DNA of 64,000 bases, taken from Niallia nealsonii (lineage in GTDB: Bacteria; Bacillota; Bacilli; Bacillales; Cytobacillaceae). Shown piece by piece: positions 9,081 to 16,800 of the stretch. The DNA lies in assembly GCF_002835805.1 (NCBI RefSeq), contig NZ_PISE01000040.1, positions 1 through 64,000 on the forward strand. Reading direction: 5' to 3'. Under the pieces are notes generated by a model. It made no database searches, had not been told where the DNA came from, and was given only the letters and a program-made list of their open reading frames with translations. Made by a program: the position numbers and the translations under genes. Positions within the stretch are counted from its first letter, which is position 1; each line of letters opens with the position of its first letter.

Positions 9081-9605
9081 TTGGAGAATAAGGAACTAGC
9101 AAGAAAAGCAATAGCTGGCGATGAAGAGGCATTTTTAACGATTATGCATGCCTATAAAATAGATTTGTATAAAACAGCATTTGCTTATCTGCATAATGAA
9201 GGAGAAGCATTAGAAGCAGTTCAGGAAGTAACCTATCGGGCATACAAAAACATAAAAAAAGTAAAAAAACCAGCTTATATCAAAACATGGCTTTTACGAA
9301 TTATGATCAATTATTGCAATGATGTTTTAAAAAGAAAAAAGAAAATGATTATGGATGAGGCAATAATTCCTTTAATTGCAACAATGGATAACTATCAAAC
9401 AATAGAAATACAAGAAGCAATAGCGACTTTAGACGAACGTTCCCGAGAAATTATCACATTAAAATATTATCATGGTTTAAAAATTAAAGAAATTGCCTTT
9501 ATGCTTGATTGCCCGGAAGGAACGGTAAAGACATGGCTAAATAAGGCATTAAAACAATTGAAGAGTAACTTAGACGGGAAAGGAGGAAGCAGGCATGTCC
9601 AATAA
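9081..9605 (+). CDS. ECF-family RNA polymerase sigma factor
   Basis: A 174-residue sigma-70 family protein lacking regions 1 and 3. Region 2 covers roughly residues 20-90 (AVQEVTYRAYKNIKKVKKP, then KTWLLRIMINYCNDVLKRKKK). Region 4 is near residues 120-165 (LDERSREIITLKYYHGLKIK, CPEGTVKTWLNKALKQLK, the helix-turn-helix). I choose the TTG at 9081, because GGGAGG ends 7 nt before it; an ATG 17 codons upstream has no binding site. It overlaps the next gene by 11 nt. It resembles the SigV/SigX group, but I cannot assign an orthologue. Confidence 0.88.
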   Translation: MENKELARKAIAGDEEAFLTIMHAYKIDLYKTAFAYLHNEGEALEAVQEVTYRAYKNIKKVKKPAYIKTWLLRIMINYCNDVLKRKKKMIMDEAIIPLIATMDNYQTIEIQEAIATLDERSREIITLKYYHGLKIKEIAFMLDCPEGTVKTWLNKALKQLKSNLDGKGGSRHVQ

Positions 9606-10887
9606 GGAAGAAGAAATCCTTTTAGAAGAAAAGAAAAAGCTAGATGAACTAACAATTCCATTTGATAAATTAGACAGGGAAATATCATTAGGCTTGGAAA
9701 GAGGAAAACAGGAAAAAACAAGATCAAAGCATAAACGAATCATGACTTTTACTGCAGCGGCGATCCTATTTATCACTATATTTTTAGGTGCAGTTCGAAT
9801 TTCTCCTGCTTTTGCCAACTATGCCGCAAATATACCTGGAATGGAAAAAATTATAGAACTAGTCCAAGAGGATAAGGGACAGCTGGCGGCGGTGGAAAAT
9901 AAATATTATGAGAAAATAAATATTATTGAAAAAAAGAATGGCATTACGCTGAAAGTTGATGGTGCAATTCGTGATGAAGAAGGATTAATTGTATTTTATA
10001 CAGTAGATGCCAAAGGTGCAGATCTAAAGGATATAAGTTTAAAATTTCCTGATAAGAAAGAACTGGCAAGCCGTTCTTCCTACGAAGGATTTCCTGTAGA
10101 AGAAGGGGAGAAAAAATTCAGCAGCACATTAGAGTACTTTTTTGACGAACCATTTACTGAAAAAGACTTTTATGTAGAAGCTAGTTTTATTAAAGATAAT
10201 CAAAAAGTAGAAATAAGCATTCCTTTCTCGTTAACGAAAAATATTCAAAAAAATAAAGTACTACCAGTAAATAAAAAAATTATGGTGGAGGGACAAGAGA
10301 TAAATATTGTCGATATCACTATTTCACCGCTTAGGGTAGCTGTTCATGTAAAGCAAAATCCTAAAAATACAAAAAAAATTCTGGAGTATACCGATTTGCG
10401 TTTAATTGATAAAAATGGCGAAGCATGGACGATGATACCAAATGGAATAACTGCTTCTGGGATGGATAGCGATGAACAATTGATTTATTTGCAGAGCAAT
10501 TACTTCCAAGAGCCAGAGGAACTTTACTTAGTGCTAAATAAACTGCAGGCAATTGATAAAGAAGATGAAATGCTTAAAATCAGCTGGAAGCAGAAAAAGA
10601 TTTTAAAGCAGCCAAAAGGGAATTTGTTGACACTGAAGTATATGAGAAACAAAGAAATAGAATTGCAGCTCCATGTGGAAAAACCGTTTCATTATGGACT
10701 GTTTTCATCTGGTACAGCAAGTGACGGGAAAGAGTTGGATATCTCCTCTATGTGGACAGAGGGGAGCGGAGATTTAATGGGAATTGAGTTTAATGAGCCG
10801 ATAAATACGTATAAAGATCCACTATCAATTACTATTTCCTCTTTCCCTAGCTGGATAGAAGGGGATATAAAACTTAGGGTTAAATAG
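9595..10887 (+). CDS. DUF4179-type membrane anti-sigma factor
   Basis: A 430-residue protein with a charged cytoplasmic N-terminus of about 50 residues. A single membrane helix (TFTAAAILFITIFLGAV) lies near residues 50-67, followed by SPAFANYAANIPGMEKIIELV, typical of DUF4179. A large extracellular beta-rich region follows, resembling the DUF5643 part of such proteins. Genes of this type usually sit directly after an ECF sigma gene and hold it at the membrane. The 11-nt overlap with the sigma gene supports that role here. The signal sensed cannot be read from the sequence. Confidence 0.8.
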   Translation: MSNKEEEILLEEKKKLDELTIPFDKLDREISLGLERGKQEKTRSKHKRIMTFTAAAILFITIFLGAVRISPAFANYAANIPGMEKIIELVQEDKGQLAAVENKYYEKINIIEKKNGITLKVDGAIRDEEGLIVFYTVDAKGADLKDISLKFPDKKELASRSSYEGFPVEEGEKKFSSTLEYFFDEPFTEKDFYVEASFIKDNQKVEISIPFSLTKNIQKNKVLPVNKKIMVEGQEINIVDITISPLRVAVHVKQNPKNTKKILEYTDLRLIDKNGEAWTMIPNGITASGMDSDEQLIYLQSNYFQEPEELYLVLNKLQAIDKEDEMLKISWKQKKILKQPKGNLLTLKYMRNKEIELQLHVEKPFHYGLFSSGTASDGKELDISSMWTEGSGDLMGIEFNEPINTYKDPLSITISSFPSWIEGDIKLRVK

Positions 10888-10890
10888 CTA

Positions 10891-10922
10891 AAAAGAGCAG
10901 GAGTAGTTTTCCTGCTCTTTTC
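10891..10922. terminator. Bidirectional terminator between the anti-sigma gene and hxlB
   Basis: AAAAGAGCAGG and CCTGCTCTTTT form an 11-bp stem, with T runs on both strands. Confidence 0.9.
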
Positions 10923-10928
10923 TTTTGC

Positions 10929-11477
10929 TTACTCTAGGTTGCTGTGATTTTTAAATGCGGTCGCAAATTCCACTTTGTTTTGTTCCGCATAACATAAACA
11001 AATCGTATCAAAAACGATATGTGCACATTGATCAAATAAAGAGCCAAGTGGCTGAATAGAGTCTAATTCATGTTCTTTTCGATACTTGGTGCTAGCAGGG
11101 ATAGTAATAATAGATGATGCTGTATTTGCTAAAGGAGAGGAGCTATCTGTTGTGACAGCAATTGTATAACAACCTAAGCTTTTTGCTGCTTCAGCGGTCC
11201 AAACAACAGATTTTGTTTTCCCTGATCCTGAAATGGCAACAAGAACATCATCACCTGCAATTGATGGCGTAATGGTTTCTCCTACAACATATACAGTGGC
11301 GCCAAGATGCATTAGTCTCATGGCAAAGGATTTAGCCATAAGTCCAGAGCGGCCTTCACCGATGACAAAAATTCTTTTTTTGCTTTTTAAAAGCTCAGCA
11401 GTTTCTTCTAGAAGCGTTTCTTTGACTTGAGATAGAACGAGATGTATTTCTGTTTGGATACTTGCTAACTTAGTCAT
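10929..11477 (-). CDS. hxlB: 6-phospho-3-hexuloisomerase
   Basis: A 182-residue SIS-domain protein. RIFVIGEGRSGLMAKSFAMRLMHLG near residues 35-60, the SIS loop ISGSGKTKS near residue 83 and the C-terminal HSNLE are characteristic of PHI. It isomerises hexulose 6-phosphate to fructose 6-phosphate in the ribulose monophosphate route. It overlaps hxlA by 4 nt and is co-transcribed with it from a LacI-operator promoter. No HxlR-type activator gene is nearby, unlike in B. subtilis. Confidence 0.92.
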   Translation of the reverse strand: MTKLASIQTEIHLVLSQVKETLLEETAELLKSKKRIFVIGEGRSGLMAKSFAMRLMHLGATVYVVGETITPSIAGDDVLVAISGSGKTKSVVWTAEAAKSLGCYTIAVTTDSSSPLANTASSIITIPASTKYRKEHELDSIQPLGSLFDQCAHIVFDTICLCYAEQNKVEFATAFKNHSNLE

Positions 11478-12106
11478 GATAATATGCCCCCAATTTGCTT
11501 TTTAAAATTTTCAGCAGTCTCCTGTGGATTTTTTGCCTTTGTGATAGCAGATCCAATAATAGCCACATCTAGATTTTGTTCAACAAGGTTTTGAACAGTT
11601 TCCAATGTTATACCACCAGCAGCAGCGACTTCAATAACGGCTTGCTCTTTTAATCTGCTTTTTGTTTGGACATTGCTTTTGCCTGCTAATTCTTGTTCGT
11701 CTTTGCTGATATGTTCACAGAAAATAGCCTCTGTAAATGGTAGCAATGCTTGAATTTGCTCTTCAGATGTATTTAATAAATCAATCATAATTTTTTTATT
11801 GTTTTCTTTAGCAATCTCCAAACAAGTTTTAATCGTGACGAGTGGTGCAGTTCCCATTACGGTAACGATATCTGCTCCTGCTTGAAAACTCATTTCTAGT
11901 TCATATTTAGCATTATCCATTGTTTTTGTATCTGCTAAAATGGTTTTATAAGGGAAAGCTTTTTTCATTTCCTTTACACTTTGCATGCCAAATTCCTTAA
12001 TTAAGGATGTTCCAACCTCAATCCAATCAATCTCTGTTTCTACTAATTTAGCCATTTTAATGGCATCCTGAATATTTAAACGATCTAATGCTAATTGAAT
12101 TTTCAT
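11474..12106 (-). CDS. hxlA: 3-hexulose-6-phosphate synthase-like protein (OMPDC superfamily)
   Basis: A 210-residue TIM barrel of the orotidine-phosphate decarboxylase superfamily. It has the start MKIQLALDRL, the DxKxxD motif as DTKTMD near residue 60, AGADIVTVMG and AAAGGIT. HPS condenses formaldehyde with ribulose 5-phosphate. The start ATG 12106 is 10 nt after AAAGGGT; the longer GTG frame would place the site inside the start. The motif I remember as HTGxD in HPS reads HISKD here, and the last phosphate loop reads IIGSAIT, so the enzyme is a divergent member. The related 3-keto-L-gulonate-6-phosphate decarboxylase activity is an alternative, but the PHI partner favours HPS. Confidence 0.8.
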   Translation of the reverse strand: MKIQLALDRLNIQDAIKMAKLVETEIDWIEVGTSLIKEFGMQSVKEMKKAFPYKTILADTKTMDNAKYELEMSFQAGADIVTVMGTAPLVTIKTCLEIAKENNKKIMIDLLNTSEEQIQALLPFTEAIFCEHISKDEQELAGKSNVQTKSRLKEQAVIEVAAAGGITLETVQNLVEQNLDVAIIGSAITKAKNPQETAENFKKQIGGILS

Positions 12107-12210
12107 CAAAAATCGCACCCTTTCTAAAAAAGTGGAACAAATAACTAGCCAGGTTTTCTATTCTAATAAAGATGTGTACAAACAATAGAAACTATTTGAT
12201 TTGCAAACAA

Positions 12211-12237
12211 ATAAACCGATTTACTAAATCGGTTTAT
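12211..12237. promoter_or_regulatory. Operator of hxlAB (probable LacI-family site)
   Basis: A perfect 27-bp palindrome: ATAAACCGATTT, spacer ACT, AAATCGGTTTAT. It starts 6 nt downstream of the -10, so it covers the transcription start. A sister site lies before the KDG operon at 17594-17620 (23 of 27 positions match), and a LacI-family gene lies between the two operons. The central A/T-flanked CG steps fit LacI-family DNA contacts. Confidence 0.82.
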
Positions 12238-12243
12238 AAGAAT

Positions 12244-12272
12244 ATTATACTTGTTTTGTAAGCGTTTTTCAA
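12244..12272 (-). promoter_or_regulatory. hxlAB sigma-A promoter with cre-like element
   Basis: On the minus strand -35 TTGAAA (12272-12267), a 17-nt spacer and -10 TATAAT (12249-12244). The -35 and spacer contain TTGAAAAACGCTTACA, which resembles a CcpA cre site but has one extra base in the left arm. The KDG promoter has the same arrangement. Confidence 0.8.
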
Positions 12273-12364
12273 TGTGATTACCTCTTTTTGTTGAATTTTC
12301 TTTTTTCAACTAGTTTCTATTAATAAATAATGGGTGAAAGCAGAAGAGTGCTTTTTCATTATGT

Positions 12365-12403
12365 TAAAAAATCCTTTTGCAAAGAAGAACGAATGCAAAA
12401 GGA
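12365..12403 (-). terminator. Terminator of the LacI-family gene
   Basis: TCCTTTTGCA (12372-12381) and TGCAAAAGGA (12394-12403) form a 10-bp stem. Read on the minus strand, a T run follows the stem. Confidence 0.85.
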
Positions 12404-12435
12404 CGGTTTAAAAATAGTTAGTCTATTAAATGGTG

Positions 12436-13446
12436 CTAGGATTTTTTATCTTTTATAGAGGTGGTTCTAATAATCAGTTGGCAAGGAAAATATACTCTCT
12501 CACATATAGTTGTTTCTTTATTTATTTGTCTTAATAAAAGCTCTGCTGCTTTTGCACCCATCTCAAAGGCTGGTTGAGAAATAATTGTGATGGGTGGATT
12601 AGATAGGTGAGCGAAAGGAATATTATCAAATACAATAAGGGATACATCTTCAGGGATATGTAGTTTGTTCTCTTGCAAAAAGGATAAAGTTTCTAGAAAA
12701 ACTAGATCATTTCCTGCCAACAGTGCAGTTGGCGGTTGTTTGAGCTGAAATAACGCATGCAGTTTAGTCTTTAATTCTGCTATTTCGCCACTAATGATAT
12801 AGTCAGGATCTACTGACAGATGATGTTCAATCATTGCCTTTTGATATCCCTCAATCCTTTCTTGTCTGGATGAAATAGTTAAAGGCTGTGTCACAATGGC
12901 AATATGTTTATGTCCATGCTGAATAAAATGGGAAATAGCCTCATAGCTTGCTTGTATATTTTCTGCTAATACAAAATAGGAATCTAAATCTTTTATATCC
13001 CTATCCATAAAAACGACAGGATAGTTTTCATCAACCATTTTTTTATAAAGAGCAGGATTTTGTCCTGTGGGAAAAATAATCAATCCATCTACTTGTTTAG
13101 CCTGAAGCATATCAATATATTTTTTTTCTTTTTCTGGGTTGTTATCTGCATTGCATATAATGGCATGAATATCATTATCGTAGCAAAAATCTTCGATTGA
13201 TCTGCTTACTTCTGTAGAAAAACGATGGATAATATCAGCTACAATAATGCCAATCATCGCTGTCCTCTTTTGTTTTAAGCTTTTGGCAATATAATTCGGC
13301 TGATATCCTAACTTTTCAATAGCTTCTTTAATTTTAATTCTAGTTTCTTCACCCATGTATTCATAACGATTATTAATATATTGAGAAACGGTGCTTTTTG
13401 AAACCCCTGCAAATTGAGCAACATCCGCCATTGTTACTTTTTTCAT
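12436..13446 (-). CDS. LacI-family transcriptional regulator
   Basis: A 336-residue regulator. The N-terminal helix-turn-helix and hinge read VTMADVAQFAGVSKSTVSQYI and NPNY-like YQPNYIAKSLKQKRT. A periplasmic-binding-type effector domain follows from about residue 60 (IGIIVADI ... VDGLIIFPTG ... PPTALLAGND). In B. subtilis terms it is closest in layout to KdgR, which represses KDG genes. It lies between hxlAB and the KDG operon, all on the minus strand, and the two flanking promoters share an operator. It very likely represses both and is released by a sugar-acid intermediate such as KDG. I see no copy of the operator in front of its own start. Confidence 0.9.
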   Translation of the reverse strand: MKKVTMADVAQFAGVSKSTVSQYINNRYEYMGEETRIKIKEAIEKLGYQPNYIAKSLKQKRTAMIGIIVADIIHRFSTEVSRSIEDFCYDNDIHAIICNADNNPEKEKKYIDMLQAKQVDGLIIFPTGQNPALYKKMVDENYPVVFMDRDIKDLDSYFVLAENIQASYEAISHFIQHGHKHIAIVTQPLTISSRQERIEGYQKAMIEHHLSVDPDYIISGEIAELKTKLHALFQLKQPPTALLAGNDLVFLETLSFLQENKLHIPEDVSLIVFDNIPFAHLSNPPITIISQPAFEMGAKAAELLLRQINKETTICERVYFPCQLIIRTTSIKDKKS

Positions 13447-13646
13447 CGTTTAATTTCCTCTTTCATTTCAGTAATTTTCCTCGATTTTTGGTCAGCTACC
13501 TTTAAGTATAAAACAAAATGAATCTATATGTCTAAAAGCTTCTAGATAACGTCAAATAACTTGAGTTTATAAATAGATTTTAAATCAAGGCTCTTTTCTA
13601 AAAGATTGTTGTTTTTAAATAAGTTTTGTAAACAAAAATTATTTAG

Positions 13647-13825
13647 GTTGATTGGAGTGGAAGGTGTGAGACTCCTGTGGGAGCAGCGGGACAGGCGAGA
13701 CCCCACAGTCGCTGGTGCGACGAGGAGGCTCACCGCCCGCCCCACGGAAAGCGAGCATCCTGAAGCGGAAATTAGCCTTCCCCAGTGCTTAGTGAATAGC
13801 AACAAAGTTTACGAAAACAGCCTAA
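13647..13825. repeat. GC-rich Bacillaceae intergenic repeat, copy 1
   Basis: From GTTGATTGGAGTG to AAAACAGCCTAA this 179-bp stretch matches, in the opposite orientation, the copy at 56073-56240. It is far richer in G+C than its surroundings and contains GACAGGCGAGACCCC and CACCGCCCGCCCCACGGAAA blocks able to fold. Similar intergenic elements are common in Bacillaceae genomes, as far as I recall. An open frame across it is an accident of the GC-rich repeat. Confidence 0.88.
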
Positions 13826-13834
13826 ATCAAAAAG

Positions 13835-13900
13835 GAGGCTTGCCACTAAAACAACCAAGCCCTTTGCTACAAGGGCTAGTTTAAAATAGTGGAAAGCCTC
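13835..13900 (-). terminator. Long stem terminator after kdgA
   Basis: An outer stem pairs GAGGCTTGCCACTA (from 13835) with TAGTGGAAAGCCTC (to 13900), with an inner AGCCCTTTG/CAAGGGCT hairpin. Read on the minus strand, a C-T5 tail follows. It closes the KDG operon. Confidence 0.8.
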
Positions 13901-13905
13901 ACAAC

Positions 13906-14532
13906 TCATTCCATAATTAAATTAGAATATAGTTTAGCTTTAGCTGTTAAATCGCAAAGATATGTTTCGTTTATATCCCTTTTTGTATTAACTAACGAGC
14001 TGCCGATACCAACAGCAACGGCCCCGCAGCTTAGGTAATCCAAGAGATTCGTATTATCAATGCCTCCCGTAGCCATTAAAGGAATATGGGGCAGGGGACC
14101 AGCTAGCTGTTTAAAATAATCTGCTCCTAATACGCTTGCAGGGAATACTTTGATTAAATCAGCTCCATATTCATATGCTGTTAAAATTTCCGTAGGAGTA
14201 TAGGCCCCTGGTATGCTAATAGCGCCATAACGCTTCGTTGTTTGAATCGTATTAGAATTAACCGTTGGCGAAAAAATAAATTTTGCTCCAGACATGATAG
14301 CAGCCCTTGCTGTTTCTGAATCTAAGACAGTGCCGGCTCCTGCAATTAATTCGATATCATCACTAAGTGCAAGCTTTTCTAGAGCTTTAAGAGCACCAGG
14401 TGTTTCCATTGTAATTTCTATAATGGAAATTCCTCCTTCTTTTAAAGCAGTTGCAATAGGAAGGATATTAGAAGGAGTCGCTCCCCTGATAATGGCTGCT
14501 ATCTTTTTCTTTTTAAATAGTTCAATACTCAT
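13906..14532 (-). CDS. kdgA: 2-dehydro-3-deoxy-6-phosphogluconate (KDPG) aldolase
   Basis: A 208-residue class I aldolase of the KDPG/KHG family. It has IAAIIRGATP at the N-terminus, the catalytic glutamate in IIEITMETP near residue 40, GAGTVLD, and the Schiff-base lysine in ADLIKVFPA near residue 127. It splits KDPG into pyruvate and glyceraldehyde 3-phosphate. It is the last gene of the four-gene operon, 22 nt after the transporter, and follows naturally on the kinase encoded two genes upstream. Confidence 0.95.
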   Translation of the reverse strand: MSIELFKKKKIAAIIRGATPSNILPIATALKEGGISIIEITMETPGALKALEKLALSDDIELIAGAGTVLDSETARAAIMSGAKFIFSPTVNSNTIQTTKRYGAISIPGAYTPTEILTAYEYGADLIKVFPASVLGADYFKQLAGPLPHIPLMATGGIDNTNLLDYLSCGAVAVGIGSSLVNTKRDINETYLCDLTAKAKLYSNLIME

Positions 14533-14554
14533 TAGAAGGCTCCTTATTTTGTTC

Positions 14555-15838
14555 TTATAGTTCTTGAATTGGAATAGTCTTATCTTTTATTTCTTTGGTT
14601 TTTTTCTTATTTGTCGCAATAACAGTCAAAACAGCCGATGCTAAAAGAGAAATAGCCATGAAATTGTAAGATGCCCCGTAACCTCCCGTTACATCGTTTA
14701 AATATCCGACAATATAAGCTCCAGCAAATGATCCTAAAGCCCCCATGCTATTAATTAAAGCCATAGCTCCGCCAGAAACATTGCGTGGCAAAATTTCTGG
14801 AATAATGGCAAAAAATGGTCCATAAGGCGCGTACATACAGCCACCTGCAATTGTTAATAGAATAAAGGATAACCAAAAGTTGCTTGTTCCAATTAAGTAG
14901 GAACCGTAAAAACATACCGCACCAATAAGCAGAAATGGATAGACGAATAATTTGCGGTTCTGAAATTTATCCGATAAAAAAGAAACCGTTAACATTAAGA
15001 TGCATGCAAGCAAATATGGAATAGAAGCTAGCCAACCAGTAGTAACAAGACTTGCATTTGGTGCAGAATTAATGATAGAAGGAAGCCACATGACAAATCC
15101 GTATAAGCCGATGCTCCAAAGAAGATATTGAAGACTTAATAAAATAACTGTTTTTGATTTAAATGCTTCTTTATAATTTTTTACTGGTTTTAATCCTTGC
15201 TGCTCTGCAAGTAGTGCTTGATCTAAAGCTGCTTTTTCCTCATCAGTCATCCATTTTGCATCTTTTGGATGGTCATTAACTAATTTCCACCAGAGAAATG
15301 CCCAGATCACAGCAGGTAAGCCTTCTAATATAAACATCCATCTCCAGCCAAGTGATTCTAGGATATATCCCGATATAATAGACATCCATAGAACAGTAGC
15401 TGGATTTCCTAAAATCAAAAAGGTATTTGCTCTTGATCTTTCAGCTTTTGTAAACCAATGACTTAAAAAGACAAGCATAGCTGGCATAACAGCGCTTTCA
15501 ACTATACCTAAACTAAAACGAATAACAAAAAGTAATTTCACATTAGCGATAAGTCCAGTTGCTGTTGCAAGTATGCCCCAAAGAATTAATGACCAGAAGA
15601 TAAGTTTTTTTGCGCTTTGGTTCTCTGCATAATGCGCTCCGGGAATCTGAAAGAAGAAATAGCCTAAGAAAAATAATGCTCCAAGAAGGGAAGAGGTAGC
15701 TGCCGTAATATTTAAGTCATGAGCAAGACCGCCAGCAGCGCCAAAACTGTAATTAGCTCTGTCTAAATATGCTAAACTATAAGTGATAAACACAATAGGA
15801 ATAAGGCGAATCCATCTTTTCTTCGATAAAGCGTTCAT
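14555..15838 (-). CDS. MFS transporter, anion:cation symporter type (hexuronate/sugar acid)
   Basis: A 427-residue, 12-helix major facilitator. LAYLDRANYSFGAAGGLA near residue 22 is the signature of the ACS family (ExuT, GudP, phthalate permeases). The loop LGNPATVLWMSIISGYILE and SHWFTKAERSRANTF also fit. It likely brings a hexuronate, aldonate or KDG-like acid into the cell. It lies 2 nt after kdgK and before kdgA. The exact substrate cannot be read. Confidence 0.87.
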   Translation of the reverse strand: MNALSKKRWIRLIPIVFITYSLAYLDRANYSFGAAGGLAHDLNITAATSSLLGALFFLGYFFFQIPGAHYAENQSAKKLIFWSLILWGILATATGLIANVKLLFVIRFSLGIVESAVMPAMLVFLSHWFTKAERSRANTFLILGNPATVLWMSIISGYILESLGWRWMFILEGLPAVIWAFLWWKLVNDHPKDAKWMTDEEKAALDQALLAEQQGLKPVKNYKEAFKSKTVILLSLQYLLWSIGLYGFVMWLPSIINSAPNASLVTTGWLASIPYLLACILMLTVSFLSDKFQNRKLFVYPFLLIGAVCFYGSYLIGTSNFWLSFILLTIAGGCMYAPYGPFFAIIPEILPRNVSGGAMALINSMGALGSFAGAYIVGYLNDVTGGYGASYNFMAISLLASAVLTVIATNKKKTKEIKDKTIPIQEL

Positions 15839-15840
15839 GA

Positions 15841-16800
15841 TTATTTCACTCCTTCATAATGTTTAGTTATATAGTGGCTAAGCTCCTCTTTTGTTGGATA
15901 GAAAGTATTGTCTCCAAAAGATTGTACAGCGAGTGCTCCAATGGCATTGCCTCTAGCAACCATATCCTTTACAGGCAAATTTTCTAGCAATCCGCTGATA
16001 ATGCCTACTGCAAAACCATCTCCTGCTCCAACTGTATCTACAATATTGGCTACTTTTATCCCTTTAATAAAACCATTTTCTTGAGAAGTTTTATAATAGG
16101 CTCCTTCTTCTCCGAGTTTAACAATTACCAAGCTTACCCCTGCATCTAGATAATAGGAAGCAATATCATCAGGAGTTTCATATCCAGTTAAACATTTTCC
16201 TTCTGTTAAGCCAGGGAGAACATAATCTGCTTGTTTCGCAAATAGATTGATCGTCTTAATCATTTCTTTTTCTGATTTCCAAAGAGATGGCCTTAAATTA
16301 GTATCAAAAGAAATTGTTTTTTGTTTGCTTTTCATAAAGGTAAGAGCTGTTTGTGCGAAGTCCCTTGCAGATTCGGAAATAGCCAGCGGAATACCTGTCA
16401 TATGAAGATGTTTTGCTTGTGCAAAATATGCCTCATTAAAATCAGCAGATTGCAGATGACTTGCAGCCGATCCTTTTCGAAAGTATTGGACTTCTGGATC
16501 GCCAATTTTCACTTGAGACTTTAGCTGAAATCCTGTTGGATAGTGAGGATCAACATGCACTTCATCCGCCAGCACACCGCGTTCCTGCAATTTTTGTACA
16601 ATAAACTTCCCAAAGGCATCATTGCCAACTTTGCTGACAAAACTTGTATGAAATCCCAGTTTCGCTAATCCAATTGCGACATTTGTTTCCGCACCAGCAA
16701 GCTCTAAATTAAATTTATTTATTTCATGAAGAGCCCCTGGGGAGTCAGCTATAAACATGGCCATGGCTTCCCCAAATGTAATCATATCTAAGGTTTGCAT
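15841..16800 (-). CDS. kdgK: 2-dehydro-3-deoxygluconokinase (PfkB family)
   Basis: A 319-residue ribokinase/PfkB-fold kinase. It has the N-terminal MITFGEAMAMFIAD, the sugar-binding GAETNVAIGLAKLG, the C-terminal PfkB signature DTVGAGDGFAVGIISGL near residue 252, and the YFRKGSAASHL segment common in KDG kinases. It phosphorylates KDG to KDPG, which KdgA cleaves. It overlaps the preceding isomerase gene by 13 nt. Confidence 0.88.
   Translation of the reverse strand: MQTLDMITFGEAMAMFIADSPGALHEINKFNLELAGAETNVAIGLAKLGFHTSFVSKVGNDAFGKFIVQKLQERGVLADEVHVDPHYPTGFQLKSQVKIGDPEVQYFRKGSAASHLQSADFNEAYFAQAKHLHMTGIPLAISESARDFAQTALTFMKSKQKTISFDTNLRPSLWKSEKEMIKTINLFAKQADYVLPGLTEGKCLTGYETPDDIASYYLDAGVSLVIVKLGEEGAYYKTSQENGFIKGIKVANIVDTVGAGDGFAVGIISGLLENLPVKDMVARGNAIGALAVQSFGDNTFYPTKEELSHYITKHYEGVK

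Noticed and set aside
13447-13646. Autoregulatory operator for the LacI-family gene
   Set aside because: I searched the upstream region for AAACCG/CGGTTT arms and found none.
13606-13884. Open frame of 92 codons on the plus strand over the GC-rich region
   Set aside because: It coincides with repeat copy 1, whose GC-rich composition removes stop codons. There is no ribosome binding site, and the frame is not shared by copy 2 at 56073-56240.
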